This document shows, one piece after another, positions 42,989-51,932 of a DNA stretch of 64,000 bases (positions are counted from its first letter, which is position 1; each line of letters begins with the position of its first letter). This stretch comes from JAFMDF01 sp965277445. GTDB taxonomy: Bacteria > Bacteroidota > Bacteroidia > Chitinophagales > Saprospiraceae. The translations under genes and the position numbers were made by a program. The stretch is taken from contig CBDICY010000013.1 in assembly GCA_965277445.1 (NCBI GenBank), positions 3,224,001 through 3,288,000 of the forward strand. Direction: 5' to 3'. Under the pieces are notes generated by a model, which made no database searches, was not told where the DNA came from, and worked only from the letters and a program-made list of their open reading frames with translations.

Positions 42989-43768
42989 TTAGAATTTATC
43001 TAAAATTCGCTGTTTCATTTGACTAAATTCTTCTTCTGTAATAATACTAGCGTCTTTTAGTTCAGCTAATTTTCTTAGCTTATCCATGATTTCTTCGGTG
43101 GCATCCGCTACCGTTTGCTTTTTCTCTTCTAGCTCAACTGCTTTAGTAGAATCATCTTTGGCTGCCATTGGAGGTGCTGTTTCTGTTTCCGAAGTTTCTG
43201 GCACGTTAAAACTATCCGCTGTTTCTTTCTTAGCATCTTTTTCCCATTGTTTCGCCATCTTCTTCCCTTTTTCAAACTTCTCTTTGTACATTTTTCTTAA
43301 TCTGTCAGGGTCAAAATCTAGGATCGTACCACCAGAAGCGAAATGCTTCTTGAAAACTTCACCTAAGGCATAAGTAGAAGCACCCGCAAAGATAGACACC
43401 GTTGCACCGCCAATAAAAGAACCGATGCCTGGAATTAATTTGATGACACTTCCTGCTCCGATTCTTGCCAAAGCAGAACTAGTCAAGGAAGTCACTAAAG
43501 CCTTACCTTGGGTCTCCTCAAAATCAATATCATAAACTCGGCATAACTGGCGAATCATATCCAACTGTAAAGCGCTTACTGCAAAAATATCAGCAATTAG
43601 AATGGGAATCATTCCTGCGCCCATCGACCAAATAACATGGTTTCTAATAATCGTATCGGCATGATTGGAACGGCCTGAATCTTTTTCTGAACTCATCTTT
43701 CTTTTCTTTTTGGTGGCAGAATTTACCTTTTTTATAAAATCGTATGCTTTTTTTCCTTTGTCTAACAT
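42989..43768 (-). CDS. DUF697 membrane protein with C-terminal SHOCT domain
   Basis: 259 residues. DUF697 region about 38-140: DTIIRNHVIWSMGAGMIPILIADIFAVSALQLDMIRQLCRVYD and IKLIPGIGSFIGGATVSIFAGASTYALGEVFKKHF, helical and membrane-associated. After a charged linker rich in Ala/Glu/Lys, the C-terminal 30 residues are a SHOCT module: LRKLAELKDASIITEEEFSQMKQRIL. DUF697 is found with dynamin-like GTPases, but no GTPase is adjacent. SHOCT usually marks membrane-stress or proteolysis partners. Confidence 0.85.
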   Translation of the reverse strand: MLDKGKKAYDFIKKVNSATKKKRKMSSEKDSGRSNHADTIIRNHVIWSMGAGMIPILIADIFAVSALQLDMIRQLCRVYDIDFEETQGKALVTSLTSSALARIGAGSVIKLIPGIGSFIGGATVSIFAGASTYALGEVFKKHFASGGTILDFDPDRLRKMYKEKFEKGKKMAKQWEKDAKKETADSFNVPETSETETAPPMAAKDDSTKAVELEEKKQTVADATEEIMDKLRKLAELKDASIITEEEFSQMKQRILDKF

Positions 43769-44040
43769 GGTGATTAATTTTACCGTTTTCGTTCCCTATC
43801 TATTTCCATATCTCCAAACAAATATATTTCAATATTCTGTCCAATTCCATTTTCTTCGACTATTTACTAATATTTTAGGATTACTGCTTGGTTTTACCAT
43901 ATCATAGCGCCTTTTATGGGAAAATTATTATAAACTTTCTCTAATATTTTTCAATAAAAAGTACGTATTACTAGGCATTTTGTACAATATTCAGAAGGAT
44001 ATTTGGATAGAAAGTAATGTCTTTTATTAAGTCAATTAAA
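43769..44040. other. AT-rich spacer
   Basis: 272 bp without a gene or a repeat that I can support. Confidence 0.5.
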
Positions 44041-44750
44041 TCATTTAAGAAAATTCGCTACTTCACTAATATCCCCATCATTTGTAGCAGAAGGAATTCC
44101 TAAAAGTTTACACATCATTTCATATAAATGAATATTTGAAAAAGCATCATCGGTAAAACTAGAATTAAACGAAGGCCCTTTTGCAATAAAAATACCATGC
44201 ATATCTTTATTATCTGGATGATAAGCATGTGCGCCGCCTTTAAAGGAATTTGGAGATTGATCAAATATCTCATGAGTCGTAATACTCCATCCATTTTCCG
44301 CCCAACCAACAATCGGTGTTACTCGTCGATGATTTTTGTAATGCAAGGATGCTGGAAGGTCTTCTTTTTTATAAACCGTTAATTGTGGGTTTGCATTATT
44401 TAGAGCTTGAAAACATTTTCTTCTTGTCCATTTAAGGGTATCAAATCTAAGTTAGGCGACCAATTCACAACCGTCATATCTTCTACAAAAATATAATCAT
44501 CTAAAAAAATCATACAGTCCCGGCTTAATTGTGCCATTCCGTAGTCAGAAACCATGATAAGATTCACTTGATTTTCTTTACCTTGCGCTGCTATACCTTG
44601 AATAAGCGACCCTAATGTTTCATCAATAGATTCAATTGAACTTTTCAAAGCAGTCGGAGAAGGGTCATTTCTATGACCTTGAGAATCAATCAAACTAAAA
44701 TACAAACTAATAAATCGAGGGCGCATTGCTGCATCCATTTCGGAAAATTA
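44041..44750 (-). pseudogene. Decayed ENPP-type (alkaline phosphatase superfamily) phosphodiesterase
   Basis: Two same-strand fragments form the C-terminal part of one enzyme. The upstream piece (44400-44738) has SLYFSLIDSQGHRND and NLIMVSDYGMAQ; the downstream one (44041-about 44399) has NANPQLTVY, VTPIVGWAENGW, KGGAHAYHPDNKDMHGIFIAKGP. The join needs one base change: the downstream frame reads on as FQALNNANPQL from the same bases where the upstream frame stops (VFKL). The N-terminal half with the nucleophile is missing; a stop lies directly before the first Met. The metal-ligand motif normally SDHGM is SDYGM. This is a truncated, frameshifted relic. Confidence 0.75.
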
Positions 44751-44811
44751 GAAGGCTGTTTTTCATTTTTAAATTAAGTTATAATTCGAGTTGGAAAGTA
44801 TAAGTATTAGT

Positions 44812-45252
44812 TTATTTCCTATTCTTATCCCGCAATTTAGGACTATTCCATTCTTCCTTTTGTGCAAAATCAACAATCCCTTTCATCGCTCGAACGATAC
44901 TCATAAACACCAAATAACTAATGGTAATCACAATAAAAATCCACTTAAAAGACCCCGCATCATTCATCCCTAAACCAGAAATAAGGTAGGCCAGACTGCC
45001 TAATGCGCCCACACAAACCACAAACCCAATAATGGCTTGAGTCCAATATTTTTCTGCATTGGTCGCATTTAAACTAAAAACGACATTAAAAATGGAATAG
45101 AACAATAGGAAAGTAAAAGCAAAAACCCAAGGTCTTTCAGGTCTTAGTTCTAAGGTATCTTCAAACATCAAACAAGTCAACATAAAAAATAAGCCCAAGC
45201 CAATCGAAATACCTGCTTGAACAGGAGGAGTTGCTTTTTCAAAAATATCCAT
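44812..45252 (-). CDS. Uncharacterised four-TM membrane protein
   Basis: 146 residues from the ATG at 45252; the longer open frame to 45312 reads into a GATGAGTTGATAAGG repeat. Four hydrophobic stretches: AGISIGLGLFFMLTCLMF, WVFAFTFLLFYSIFNVVFSL, AIIGFVVCVGALGSLAYLISG and FKWIFIVITISYLVFMSIV. The C-terminus is basic. No family recognised. It follows rimO on the minus strand after 113 bp. Confidence 0.72.
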   Translation of the reverse strand: MDIFEKATPPVQAGISIGLGLFFMLTCLMFEDTLELRPERPWVFAFTFLLFYSIFNVVFSLNATNAEKYWTQAIIGFVVCVGALGSLAYLISGLGMNDAGSFKWIFIVITISYLVFMSIVRAMKGIVDFAQKEEWNSPKLRDKNRK

Positions 45253-45267
45253 AATTAGAAGAATTTT

Positions 45268-45350
45268 GAGGGTGATGAGTTGATAAGGTAATGAATTAAT
45301 GAGACCTACCATTGAATATCATATCACATTATAAACTCATTCATCTAAAT
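45268..45350. repeat. GATGAGTTGATAAGG / AATTAATGAG phrase run
   Basis: GGTGATGAGTTGATAAGGTAATGAATTAATGAG is partly answered by CTCATTCATC near 45340. Same phrase family as 8665-8735. It lies between rimO and the membrane protein. Confidence 0.5.
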
Positions 45351-45365
45351 AGTCAACTCCTAACA

Positions 45366-46682
45366 TTAGGATGCGGCAATTGTTCCAAATAAATCGTAAT
45401 CATTGGCATCCGTAATCGTAATATCGGCAAAATCTCCGATTCGGAGGTAATTATCTGCCGCATTGACTAATACTTCATTATCTACCTCTGGGGAATCTGC
45501 GGCGGTTCGGCCAACAAAATATTCGCCTTCTTTTCTATCAAATAACACCCTAAAGGTTTGTCCAATTTTAGCTTCGTTCTTTGCCAAAGAAATATTTTGT
45601 TGAACCGCCATTAAGCGATTAGAACGTTCTGCTTTCACCTCAGCAGGTACATCATCTTCCACATCGTAAGCAATCGTGTTTTCTTCATGCGAATATTGAA
45701 AAACCCCTACTCTATCAAATTGCATCTCTTCTACAAAATCAACCATTTCTTCGAATTCTTCTTCGGTTTCGCCTGGATAACCTACTAAAAAGGTGGTTCT
45801 AATCGTAATATTCGGCACTTTTTCTCTAGCTGCTCGAATTAATTCCGTTGTCTCTTTTCGAGTAATTTGACGACGCATTCTTTCCAAAACGACATCACTA
45901 CCATGTTGTAATGGAATATCTAGATAGTTGTTTACTTTCGGCAAACGTGCCATCACCTCAAAAATCTCCATCGGAAATTTACTTGGATAGGCATAATGTA
46001 AGCGAATCCACTCAATCCCTTCCACTTCGGATAGTGCCTCTAATAATTTAGGTAATTCTCTTTTTTTATAAATATCTAACCCATAATAAGTCAATTCTTG
46101 CGCAATCAAAATCAACTCTTTCACGCCTCTTCTAGCTAAACTTTGTGCTTCTTTTACCAGCGACTCAATCGTTCTAGAAATATGCTTCCCCCGCATCAAT
46201 GGAATCGCACAAAAAGAACAAGTTCGATTACAGCCTTCCGATATTTTCAAATAAGCAAAATGCATCGGTGTCGTTGTCCAACGTTCCCCAATTAACTCAT
46301 GCTTGTAATCTGCGTTTAATTTCTGTAGTAATCCCGGTAATTCTAGCGTTCCGAAATAAGCGTCTACTTCTGGAATTTCTTCTTCCAAATTACTTTTGTA
46401 ACGTTCTGACAAACAACCTGTTACATAAAGTTTTTCTATTCCTCCTTTTTTCTTTACATCCGCATATTGTAGAATGGTATTAACCGATTCTTCTTTTGCT
46501 AAATCTATAAATCCACAGGTATTGACAATCACCACATTGGCATCATCATTTTCGCTCTCATGCGTTACCTCAAAGTCATTCCCTTTTAATTGGGTAATTA
46601 AGTTCTCCGAATCTACTAGATTCTTAGAACAGCCTAAGGTAATCACATTAACTTTATCTTGTCTTGTTGTCTTAGTCTTCAA
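45366..46682 (-). CDS. rimO: Ribosomal protein S12 methylthiotransferase
   Basis: 438 residues. N-terminal UPF0004 domain with the first cluster cysteines (NVITLGCSKNLVDSENL; NTCGFIDLA; VTGCLSERY). The radical-SAM cluster motif is SEGCNRTCSFCAIPLMRGKHISR. A TRAM domain closes the protein (GQTFRVLFDRKEGEYFVGRT). It methylthiolates Asp of ribosomal protein S12. A precise Bacteroidota promoter lies 12-17 bp upstream. Confidence 0.98.
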   Translation of the reverse strand: MKTKTTRQDKVNVITLGCSKNLVDSENLITQLKGNDFEVTHESENDDANVVIVNTCGFIDLAKEESVNTILQYADVKKKGGIEKLYVTGCLSERYKSNLEEEIPEVDAYFGTLELPGLLQKLNADYKHELIGERWTTTPMHFAYLKISEGCNRTCSFCAIPLMRGKHISRTIESLVKEAQSLARRGVKELILIAQELTYYGLDIYKKRELPKLLEALSEVEGIEWIRLHYAYPSKFPMEIFEVMARLPKVNNYLDIPLQHGSDVVLERMRRQITRKETTELIRAAREKVPNITIRTTFLVGYPGETEEEFEEMVDFVEEMQFDRVGVFQYSHEENTIAYDVEDDVPAEVKAERSNRLMAVQQNISLAKNEAKIGQTFRVLFDRKEGEYFVGRTAADSPEVDNEVLVNAADNYLRIGDFADITITDANDYDLFGTIAAS

Positions 46683-46698
46683 TATTTTAAATTTTTCG

Positions 46699-46729
46699 CA
46701 AAGATAAGGGAAAGGTATTGAGGTTCAAA
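46699..46729 (-). promoter_or_regulatory. Promoter of rimO
   Basis: Minus strand: TTTG (46729-46726), a 19-bp spacer, TATCTTTG (46706-46699). Predicted start near 46694, giving a leader of about 12 nt. Confidence 0.8.
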
Positions 46730-46915
46730 GGTATAGGAGTAGAAAGGTGTGGTGTATCTTACGACTGGACATTGGATACTTGATGCTAGATTCTTGATAT
46801 AGGGCAATAATACCCCAATTTTGGAATAGCTTAAAAATCAAGGTTAATAGCCGATAAAATGGATACTTGACTTATCGAGTATCTAAAATCTAGTATCCAG
46901 AAGCAAAATTTCTAG
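46711..46915. repeat. Phrase repeats: AAAGGTAT run and GGATACTTGAT palindrome
   Basis: First an AAAGGTATTGAGG-type run (46711-46755, same family as 12112). Then GGATACTTGATGCTAGATTC and a second GGATACTTGACTTATCG are answered by GAGTATC and CTAGTATCC (about 46855-46900). The spacer has no gene. Confidence 0.55.
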
Positions 46916-46955
46916 TAGCAAGATGATTTATGATTTTCGGTCACAGGTCTTTAGA

Positions 46956-47384
46956 TTATTCCGATTTACCCGTCATTCCCCAAAGCACCGACATCGCTTT
47001 TTCCTTATCCTCAACGGCTACAAAAATATGATCGTGATAATAACCCGCAATAACATTACAACTGATATTGCTCTCGCCCAAAGCGGTTGCGAAAGCCGCC
47101 GTTAATCCAACCGCTTCTAGAGCTGAATGAATATTTAGCGTAATCCAAGCAGCCACAAAATCAGCAGTCAAACCTAATTTCTCTGCATCTTTCTTGGAAA
47201 GCACAACGGTCATTCCTTCTTTCTCTCGCATTTCACAAATAGTCATTGACCTTGGAATCACCGATATATCTGGAACCGATGCAAAAATATATTCTCCTTC
47301 ATTCAAGACAGGTTCCATATTTGCGATCAGCTGCTTTAAATTAGTTACGCCTTTTGCACTTTCCATTTTTTGCTCGTTCATCAT
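46956..47384 (-). CDS. ACT-domain protein
   Basis: 142 residues from the first ATG at 47384, or 136 from the ATG at 47366; the first start lies inside a GATGAAC-family repeat, so the later one may be native. A compact double ACT-like protein: NLKQLIANMEPVLNEGEYIFASVPD, then EKEGMTVVLSKKDAEKLGL, and SALEAVGLTAAFATALGESNISCNVIAGYYHDHIFVAVEDKEKAMSVL. Such stand-alone ACT proteins may sense amino acids. It follows trmH by 17 bp. Confidence 0.85.
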   Translation of the reverse strand: MMNEQKMESAKGVTNLKQLIANMEPVLNEGEYIFASVPDISVIPRSMTICEMREKEGMTVVLSKKDAEKLGLTADFVAAWITLNIHSALEAVGLTAAFATALGESNISCNVIAGYYHDHIFVAVEDKEKAMSVLWGMTGKSE

Positions 47385-47400
47385 TTATAGTTCATCATTC
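47376..47400. repeat. TTCATCATTTATAGTTCATC phrase repeat
   Basis: Same family as 32489-32528 and 55849-55970. It supplies the first candidate start codon of the ACT gene. Confidence 0.55.
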
Positions 47401-47401
47401 C

Positions 47402-48040
47402 TTACAAAATCTTCTCCGTAATAGGTCGTTTATCTCGAATCAATTGCCGTTCTTTAAAAGATTCATATAAATCCGTTTGTTCCTCCGCCGTCATCGGCAA
47501 ATTGTCCGTGTACATTCCTGCCACTTCTCTTTGTCGCAAAGCTTCATAAATACTGACCGCACAAGCCACCGAGATATTTAAACTTTGCACCATGCCCATT
47601 TGTGGAATAATAAAATTACCATCGGAATAAGCCAAACTAGTTTCGCTCAATCCATCTTTTTCATTGCCAAACATCAAAGCAACGGATTGGGTTAAATCTA
47701 GTTCGTATAAAGAAGTTGGTTGTTCTTCTAAATGTGTGGAGTATATTTTGTCGTAATTTTTTCTTACATGTGCAAAACAGGCTTCCACGTTTGCATATAA
47801 ATGCACATCTACCCATCTTCTTGCCCCAGAAGAGGTTCGTTTGTTCAATTTAATGTGAGTTCTACCCACTAAAGACGGATCGGTGTATAAGACAAAAATC
47901 TCTTTGATGCCCACCGAGTCACAGCTCCTTAAGACCGCTCCCAAATTATGCGGATCATGCACGTTTTCTAGGATCACAGTTAGGTTAGATTGGCGCCTTT
48001 GGGCAGCTACTTTGAATTTGTGTAATCTTTCTTCTGTCAC
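47402..48040 (-). CDS. trmH: SpoU-family RNA methyltransferase, TrmH-like
   Basis: 212 residues from a GTG at 48040; the codon two before it is a stop, so no ATG start is available upstream. The three SpoU motifs are present: TVILENVHDPHNLGAVLRSCDSVGI (motif 1), ALMFGNEKDGLSE (motif 2), and IPQMGMVQSLNISVACAVSIYEAL (motif 3). The length and C-terminal extension fit tRNA Gm18 2'-O-methyltransferase TrmH. A TATCTTTG -7 element lies 16-23 bp upstream. Confidence 0.9.
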   Translation of the reverse strand: MTEERLHKFKVAAQRRQSNLTVILENVHDPHNLGAVLRSCDSVGIKEIFVLYTDPSLVGRTHIKLNKRTSSGARRWVDVHLYANVEACFAHVRKNYDKIYSTHLEEQPTSLYELDLTQSVALMFGNEKDGLSETSLAYSDGNFIIPQMGMVQSLNISVACAVSIYEALRQREVAGMYTDNLPMTAEEQTDLYESFKERQLIRDKRPITEKIL

Positions 48041-48055
48041 TTTTCAATTTTTTGG

Positions 48056-48063
48056 CAAAGATA
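48056..48063 (-). promoter_or_regulatory. -7 element of trmH
   Basis: TATCTTTG on the minus strand, exact TAnnTTTG, about 16 bp before the GTG. No clear -33. Confidence 0.5.
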
Positions 48064-48107
48064 AGTGATTTTGGATAAGATGGTTTAAAAGTAGCCGATT
48101 TTGCTTT

Positions 48108-48182
48108 GTTCCCAACGGATTTTATACCCAACGGATTTTGCTTTGTTTTCTCCTCAGGGATTGTTGTTCTCAACGGATTTTG
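48108..48182. repeat. Tandem CCCAACGGATTTTA repeat, three units
   Basis: TTCCCAACGGATTTTA, TACCCAACGGATTTTG and a later TTCTCAACGGATTTTG with a TTGCTTTGTT spacer in between. Same family as 1051, 31541 and 41871. Confidence 0.75.
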
Positions 48183-48213
48183 AAAGATTTTTTAAATTAA
48201 GTCTTATCACAAT

Positions 48214-48302
48214 GTCCTGTAAGGACAAAAGATGGGTAGAAAAGAATAGTAAACAACAAGTCTATTTACGATTTTAGTGCCGCAGGTACGCAAGAATGGC
48301 AT
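48214..48302. repeat. GTCCTGTAAGGAC/GTGCCGCAGGTACG composite repeat (copy 2)
   Basis: Units GTCCTGTAAGGAC + AAAAGATGGGTAG and GTGCCGCAGGTACG + CAAGAATGG, same order and spacing as at 41931-42015. GTCCT/AGGAC and GTGCC/GGTAC form short hairpins. Confidence 0.8.
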
Positions 48303-48313
48303 CGATAATAATG

Positions 48314-51300
48314 CTAGTATTGAATTGGAATACCATCAGGGATAGGTTCATATTGGCGCGTTAAAAGGATGCTATTCGGTTCAACTACGCTAATAGATGA
48401 ATATAATTGGTAATCATCGATTGCTCGAATAGTCAATAACCATTCTTCCTCTACTAAAGATTTAATTTGCGCAATCTCTTCCTTCGTGAATTTTGTTTTC
48501 TTGCTACTATTCAAGGTAAAAGCCGCGTGTTCTCCCCTAATGAATTCCCAATATTTAAATTGGAGACCATTTATTTTATCTATTCCCCAACTAGACCCAT
48601 TCTTCGTATTAAAAAGAGTTAACTCAATTGTTTTATTTTTAAGTTTTCGGCCATTCTTTAATATTTCAAAAGGTTTCTTAATACTTGCTTCAAAATCGGT
48701 CTGGATCATAAATCTGGCAACTGTTGAATTACTATTTTTATTTAAGATAATAGGTAAATCATGCTTTCCCCATTTTAATTCATAAGTATCTATTTGACCA
48801 TATTTTGTCTTTTCAGTTTTTGATTTTTTTTGAGGACTTTCATTTACTGCCAATCGAATAATCACAACCCCATTTTGACCGCTTTCGCCAAACATATTAG
48901 CCAATCCAGAATTAGGTTCATATAACTCTTTTTCAATCAAAGCATTGGCATCAAAATTATCAAAGGACAATTTGTGGGTGCAGAAATAAAATTTTTCTCC
49001 AAAATAAACGAGTTGTAAAGGTAAGTTTTGCTCAAATCCTTTTGGCAGCCTCTTCTTTTTATCTTTATGCTGAAAAAAGGTTGTATAAATACCTTCTTTT
49101 CCTGCTCGACCAAAATCTACTTTAGGAAGGTTTTTATCCATTAATTTATATTTTCCCATTCGATACTCATAAAGATTATCCTCTAGATTTTTTTTTCCTA
49201 AAGTCATTTGATTATAATATGCTATCGTATCAATTGACAATAGGTTTTTAGCTGATTTATTTGGGGTATATTTTGTTCCTTTATTTACAGAAGCAATCGC
49301 TTTTTTACCAATGGCAAACAAAAAATGTTGTGGTAAATAATAATCTCTTCCCGATTTATTAATTATAATCTTATCAAAATAAATACTAGACTCAATAGAC
49401 AAATTACTTAGTGTTTTGTGTAAGTCTTTCAAGTTAGGCAACTGATTATCGAAGGTTAGGTAAGGCGCATCTTTTTTAGCAATTACTACCCTTAGTTGCT
49501 TAATCACTAGATCGTCTAATAAGTGATTGAGTTGGAGTCCTGTATTAAAATTTTCTAAGAAAGTCTTTAAATCATAATTTTTACTTCTAGGATTCGCAGT
49601 TAATTCGCCCCATTTCAAAATCAACTCAGAAGGTTTATATCCAACATATTCTGGCAATTTTAATAATTTATCGTCTACCTCTGTTTCTTTACTAGTTTTG
49701 AAAAAAGGAGAAGAAATTGTTCTATGTGATTTACCAAATACAGGATCAGCATTTGTTGGGTTACCGACAACTGATCTAGTCGCTGTTTTAAAATTAGGAA
49801 TGTGAATAATATCATATTTTTCGGGATTACGATACATGTCCACAATAGATTTATTTGCTACCAAAGTTGTATCTATTTTTAAGATAGTTTTAGCTTCATC
49901 AGGAATAATAACTTGAAAATTAAAGAGGTTTGCTTCTTTTTTACTAATCTGAATTGGCGATTGATACTTTCCGTCTTCTACTCTAATCATTCCTGCGAAA
50001 TCAAAACCATTAATATTAAAAGAAATGCCTGCTTTTTCATCTACTAAATCCATTAATTTAACCACATCAACTTGTTCTGAAATACTTTTTCCATTTCCTT
50101 CCAATAATACTTTTGAGGGTGGTAAATAGGTTGCAAAGTTTTCGTAGGTTTCTGTATTGGTACTGGTTGGAATAAAAGTCCCTAAATTTATCAATATATC
50201 CTGTATTCCATTAGCTATTTGACCATTCTCTAAAATAATTATTGGTTGATTTAGTGCCGCCCGTAAATCATTCAAATCAACGGTTTCAACATGAAAAACA
50301 GTATTGAAATCTTCTTTTCTAAGCTCAATGGGAAATTCAATCCCTCCCCATTTAAATGTAAAATCCCCATCAGGATTTGGACGTTTCGCTTTTGGGTCAA
50401 TTAAACGAAGTTGAAATTTATACCGTTGCCCCTCCCCTCCTATTTGTAAATCATCCCCACTCACTAAAGTCCCTACCGTTAATTGCTCCATAAATTGTTG
50501 AATACACGCATTCTCCTTAAAAATTGCGGGTTTATTGGTATTGCTAATAACTGTGCAAGGCATCAAATTTGATTCCCCAATAACGTAACTATACAGTCTA
50601 AAGGAAACTTCCTCAAACAACCCCCCAATCTTCAAAGCAGCAATCGGTTCTTTTTGATAGGATGCTAAAAATTGGTTGATCGGCACTTCAATAATTGGTA
50701 TAGATTGACTATTTTCTTTGTTTAAAGCGATTTCTAAATCAGCCCAATAAAGCAGGCAATTTGTTCCTACATTCTCAAAAGTGTTCGCTAAAACCTCTAA
50801 ATGTTCTTGTACTGCCGCTTCACTCGCTGCCATAAGAGCATTATTATCAGATTGCTCTATCTCAAAAACAGTCTTATCTCCAATATTCTCTAAAACCGTA
50901 TTCATCTCCGCCAACCCTTCCCCAACCTGCGGAATTGCCTGCAACAAATTAAAAGAAAACAGCCCCATCATCCCAATAATCAATGGAAAAACCAATAAAT
51001 ATTTAGCTGCATATACTTTCTGAGAAGGTCGTTGAATCATCATTTGTAAACGTTTTTTAGTCATCGAATAAAAAGTGTTCGTCAAAGGCGTCGCTATCTG
51101 TTGTTTATGCTGATTTACTAATAAAGTCGCATATTCACTCACATTCGATTTTTGTTGAATCACGTATTGATCGGCAATAAATTCGTGGGTCGCTTTCAAT
51201 GCATTTCTAAACCAATAAATCAAGGGGTTAAACCATTTTATAATCACACAAATCTCCATCAGCAACACATCCAAACTATGCCATTGGCGAATATGTACCT

Positions 51301-51823
51301 TTTCGTGTTCTAGTATTAATTTTTGTTCGTCTGTTATTTCTTGATTCCAAAAAATATAGCCAAAAAAGGAAGCAGCAGGAAAATTATTTTGCGTTTCTAC
51401 TAATGTAAATTCGTTGTTTTTTGAGCGTTTTCCTCGTCGAATAATTCGTCCTAAATTCCATAATCCTTTCAGTAAAGAAAAACTCATTAGAAAAATCCCC
51501 ATTAAATAGATCGCCATTATCACATCTGCTACGGAGAGCGAAAATACGGGCGAGGGCGCACGCATTTGTTCCCAAACCACCTCATTTAAACGGTTGGCAC
51601 TTTGAATGGCGGGGTAGAAAAAGGCTTCCAAACTTTCTGGTGGTGCATCTTTTTGAAAAGAAATATTCAATAATGGTATGCTTAAGGCAGCAATTGGCGT
51701 TGCCAATAAATACGCTCGATTTAATTGAAAAAAGGTTTCCTTTTTCAAAAACAGGTGGTAGAATCCATAGAAAATGGCTAGGCAGAAACTGGATTCTAAT
51801 AAGTATTGTGGGATAGAGAGCAT
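48314..51823 (-). CDS. M56-family (BlaR1-like) sensor protease with giant extracytoplasmic region
   Basis: 1169 residues, about twice a BlaR1. N-terminal membrane part: LESSFCLAIFYGFYHLFL, AYLLATPIAALSIPLL, AIYLMGIFLMSFSLL. The zinc protease motif is LILEHEKVHIRQWHSLD (HExxH), followed by IADQYVIQQ and TM LLVFPLIIGMMGLFSFNLL near 280. The long C-terminal part (about 300-1169) has repeated TFKWGGIEFPIEL, LILKWGELT, YELKWGKHDLPIIL, and a TonB-plug-like GQNGVVIIRL. I see no penicillin-binding SxxK/KTG domain. A BlaI-type repressor gene lies just upstream, so signal-induced repressor cleavage is likely. Confidence 0.87.
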   Translation of the reverse strand: MLSIPQYLLESSFCLAIFYGFYHLFLKKETFFQLNRAYLLATPIAALSIPLLNISFQKDAPPESLEAFFYPAIQSANRLNEVVWEQMRAPSPVFSLSVADVIMAIYLMGIFLMSFSLLKGLWNLGRIIRRGKRSKNNEFTLVETQNNFPAASFFGYIFWNQEITDEQKLILEHEKVHIRQWHSLDVLLMEICVIIKWFNPLIYWFRNALKATHEFIADQYVIQQKSNVSEYATLLVNQHKQQIATPLTNTFYSMTKKRLQMMIQRPSQKVYAAKYLLVFPLIIGMMGLFSFNLLQAIPQVGEGLAEMNTVLENIGDKTVFEIEQSDNNALMAASEAAVQEHLEVLANTFENVGTNCLLYWADLEIALNKENSQSIPIIEVPINQFLASYQKEPIAALKIGGLFEEVSFRLYSYVIGESNLMPCTVISNTNKPAIFKENACIQQFMEQLTVGTLVSGDDLQIGGEGQRYKFQLRLIDPKAKRPNPDGDFTFKWGGIEFPIELRKEDFNTVFHVETVDLNDLRAALNQPIIILENGQIANGIQDILINLGTFIPTSTNTETYENFATYLPPSKVLLEGNGKSISEQVDVVKLMDLVDEKAGISFNINGFDFAGMIRVEDGKYQSPIQISKKEANLFNFQVIIPDEAKTILKIDTTLVANKSIVDMYRNPEKYDIIHIPNFKTATRSVVGNPTNADPVFGKSHRTISSPFFKTSKETEVDDKLLKLPEYVGYKPSELILKWGELTANPRSKNYDLKTFLENFNTGLQLNHLLDDLVIKQLRVVIAKKDAPYLTFDNQLPNLKDLHKTLSNLSIESSIYFDKIIINKSGRDYYLPQHFLFAIGKKAIASVNKGTKYTPNKSAKNLLSIDTIAYYNQMTLGKKNLEDNLYEYRMGKYKLMDKNLPKVDFGRAGKEGIYTTFFQHKDKKKRLPKGFEQNLPLQLVYFGEKFYFCTHKLSFDNFDANALIEKELYEPNSGLANMFGESGQNGVVIIRLAVNESPQKKSKTEKTKYGQIDTYELKWGKHDLPIILNKNSNSTVARFMIQTDFEASIKKPFEILKNGRKLKNKTIELTLFNTKNGSSWGIDKINGLQFKYWEFIRGEHAAFTLNSSKKTKFTKEEIAQIKSLVEEEWLLTIRAIDDYQLYSSISVVEPNSILLTRQYEPIPDGIPIQY

Positions 51824-51932
51824 AGCTTATTTGTTTTTTGGCGAATAAACGAATAGCCTATTCGCGAATCTCCAATTGGATAGAAATTCGTATCAAAAAA
51901 TGATGATTTTCAGTCGGGTGATTTCAAGGTAC

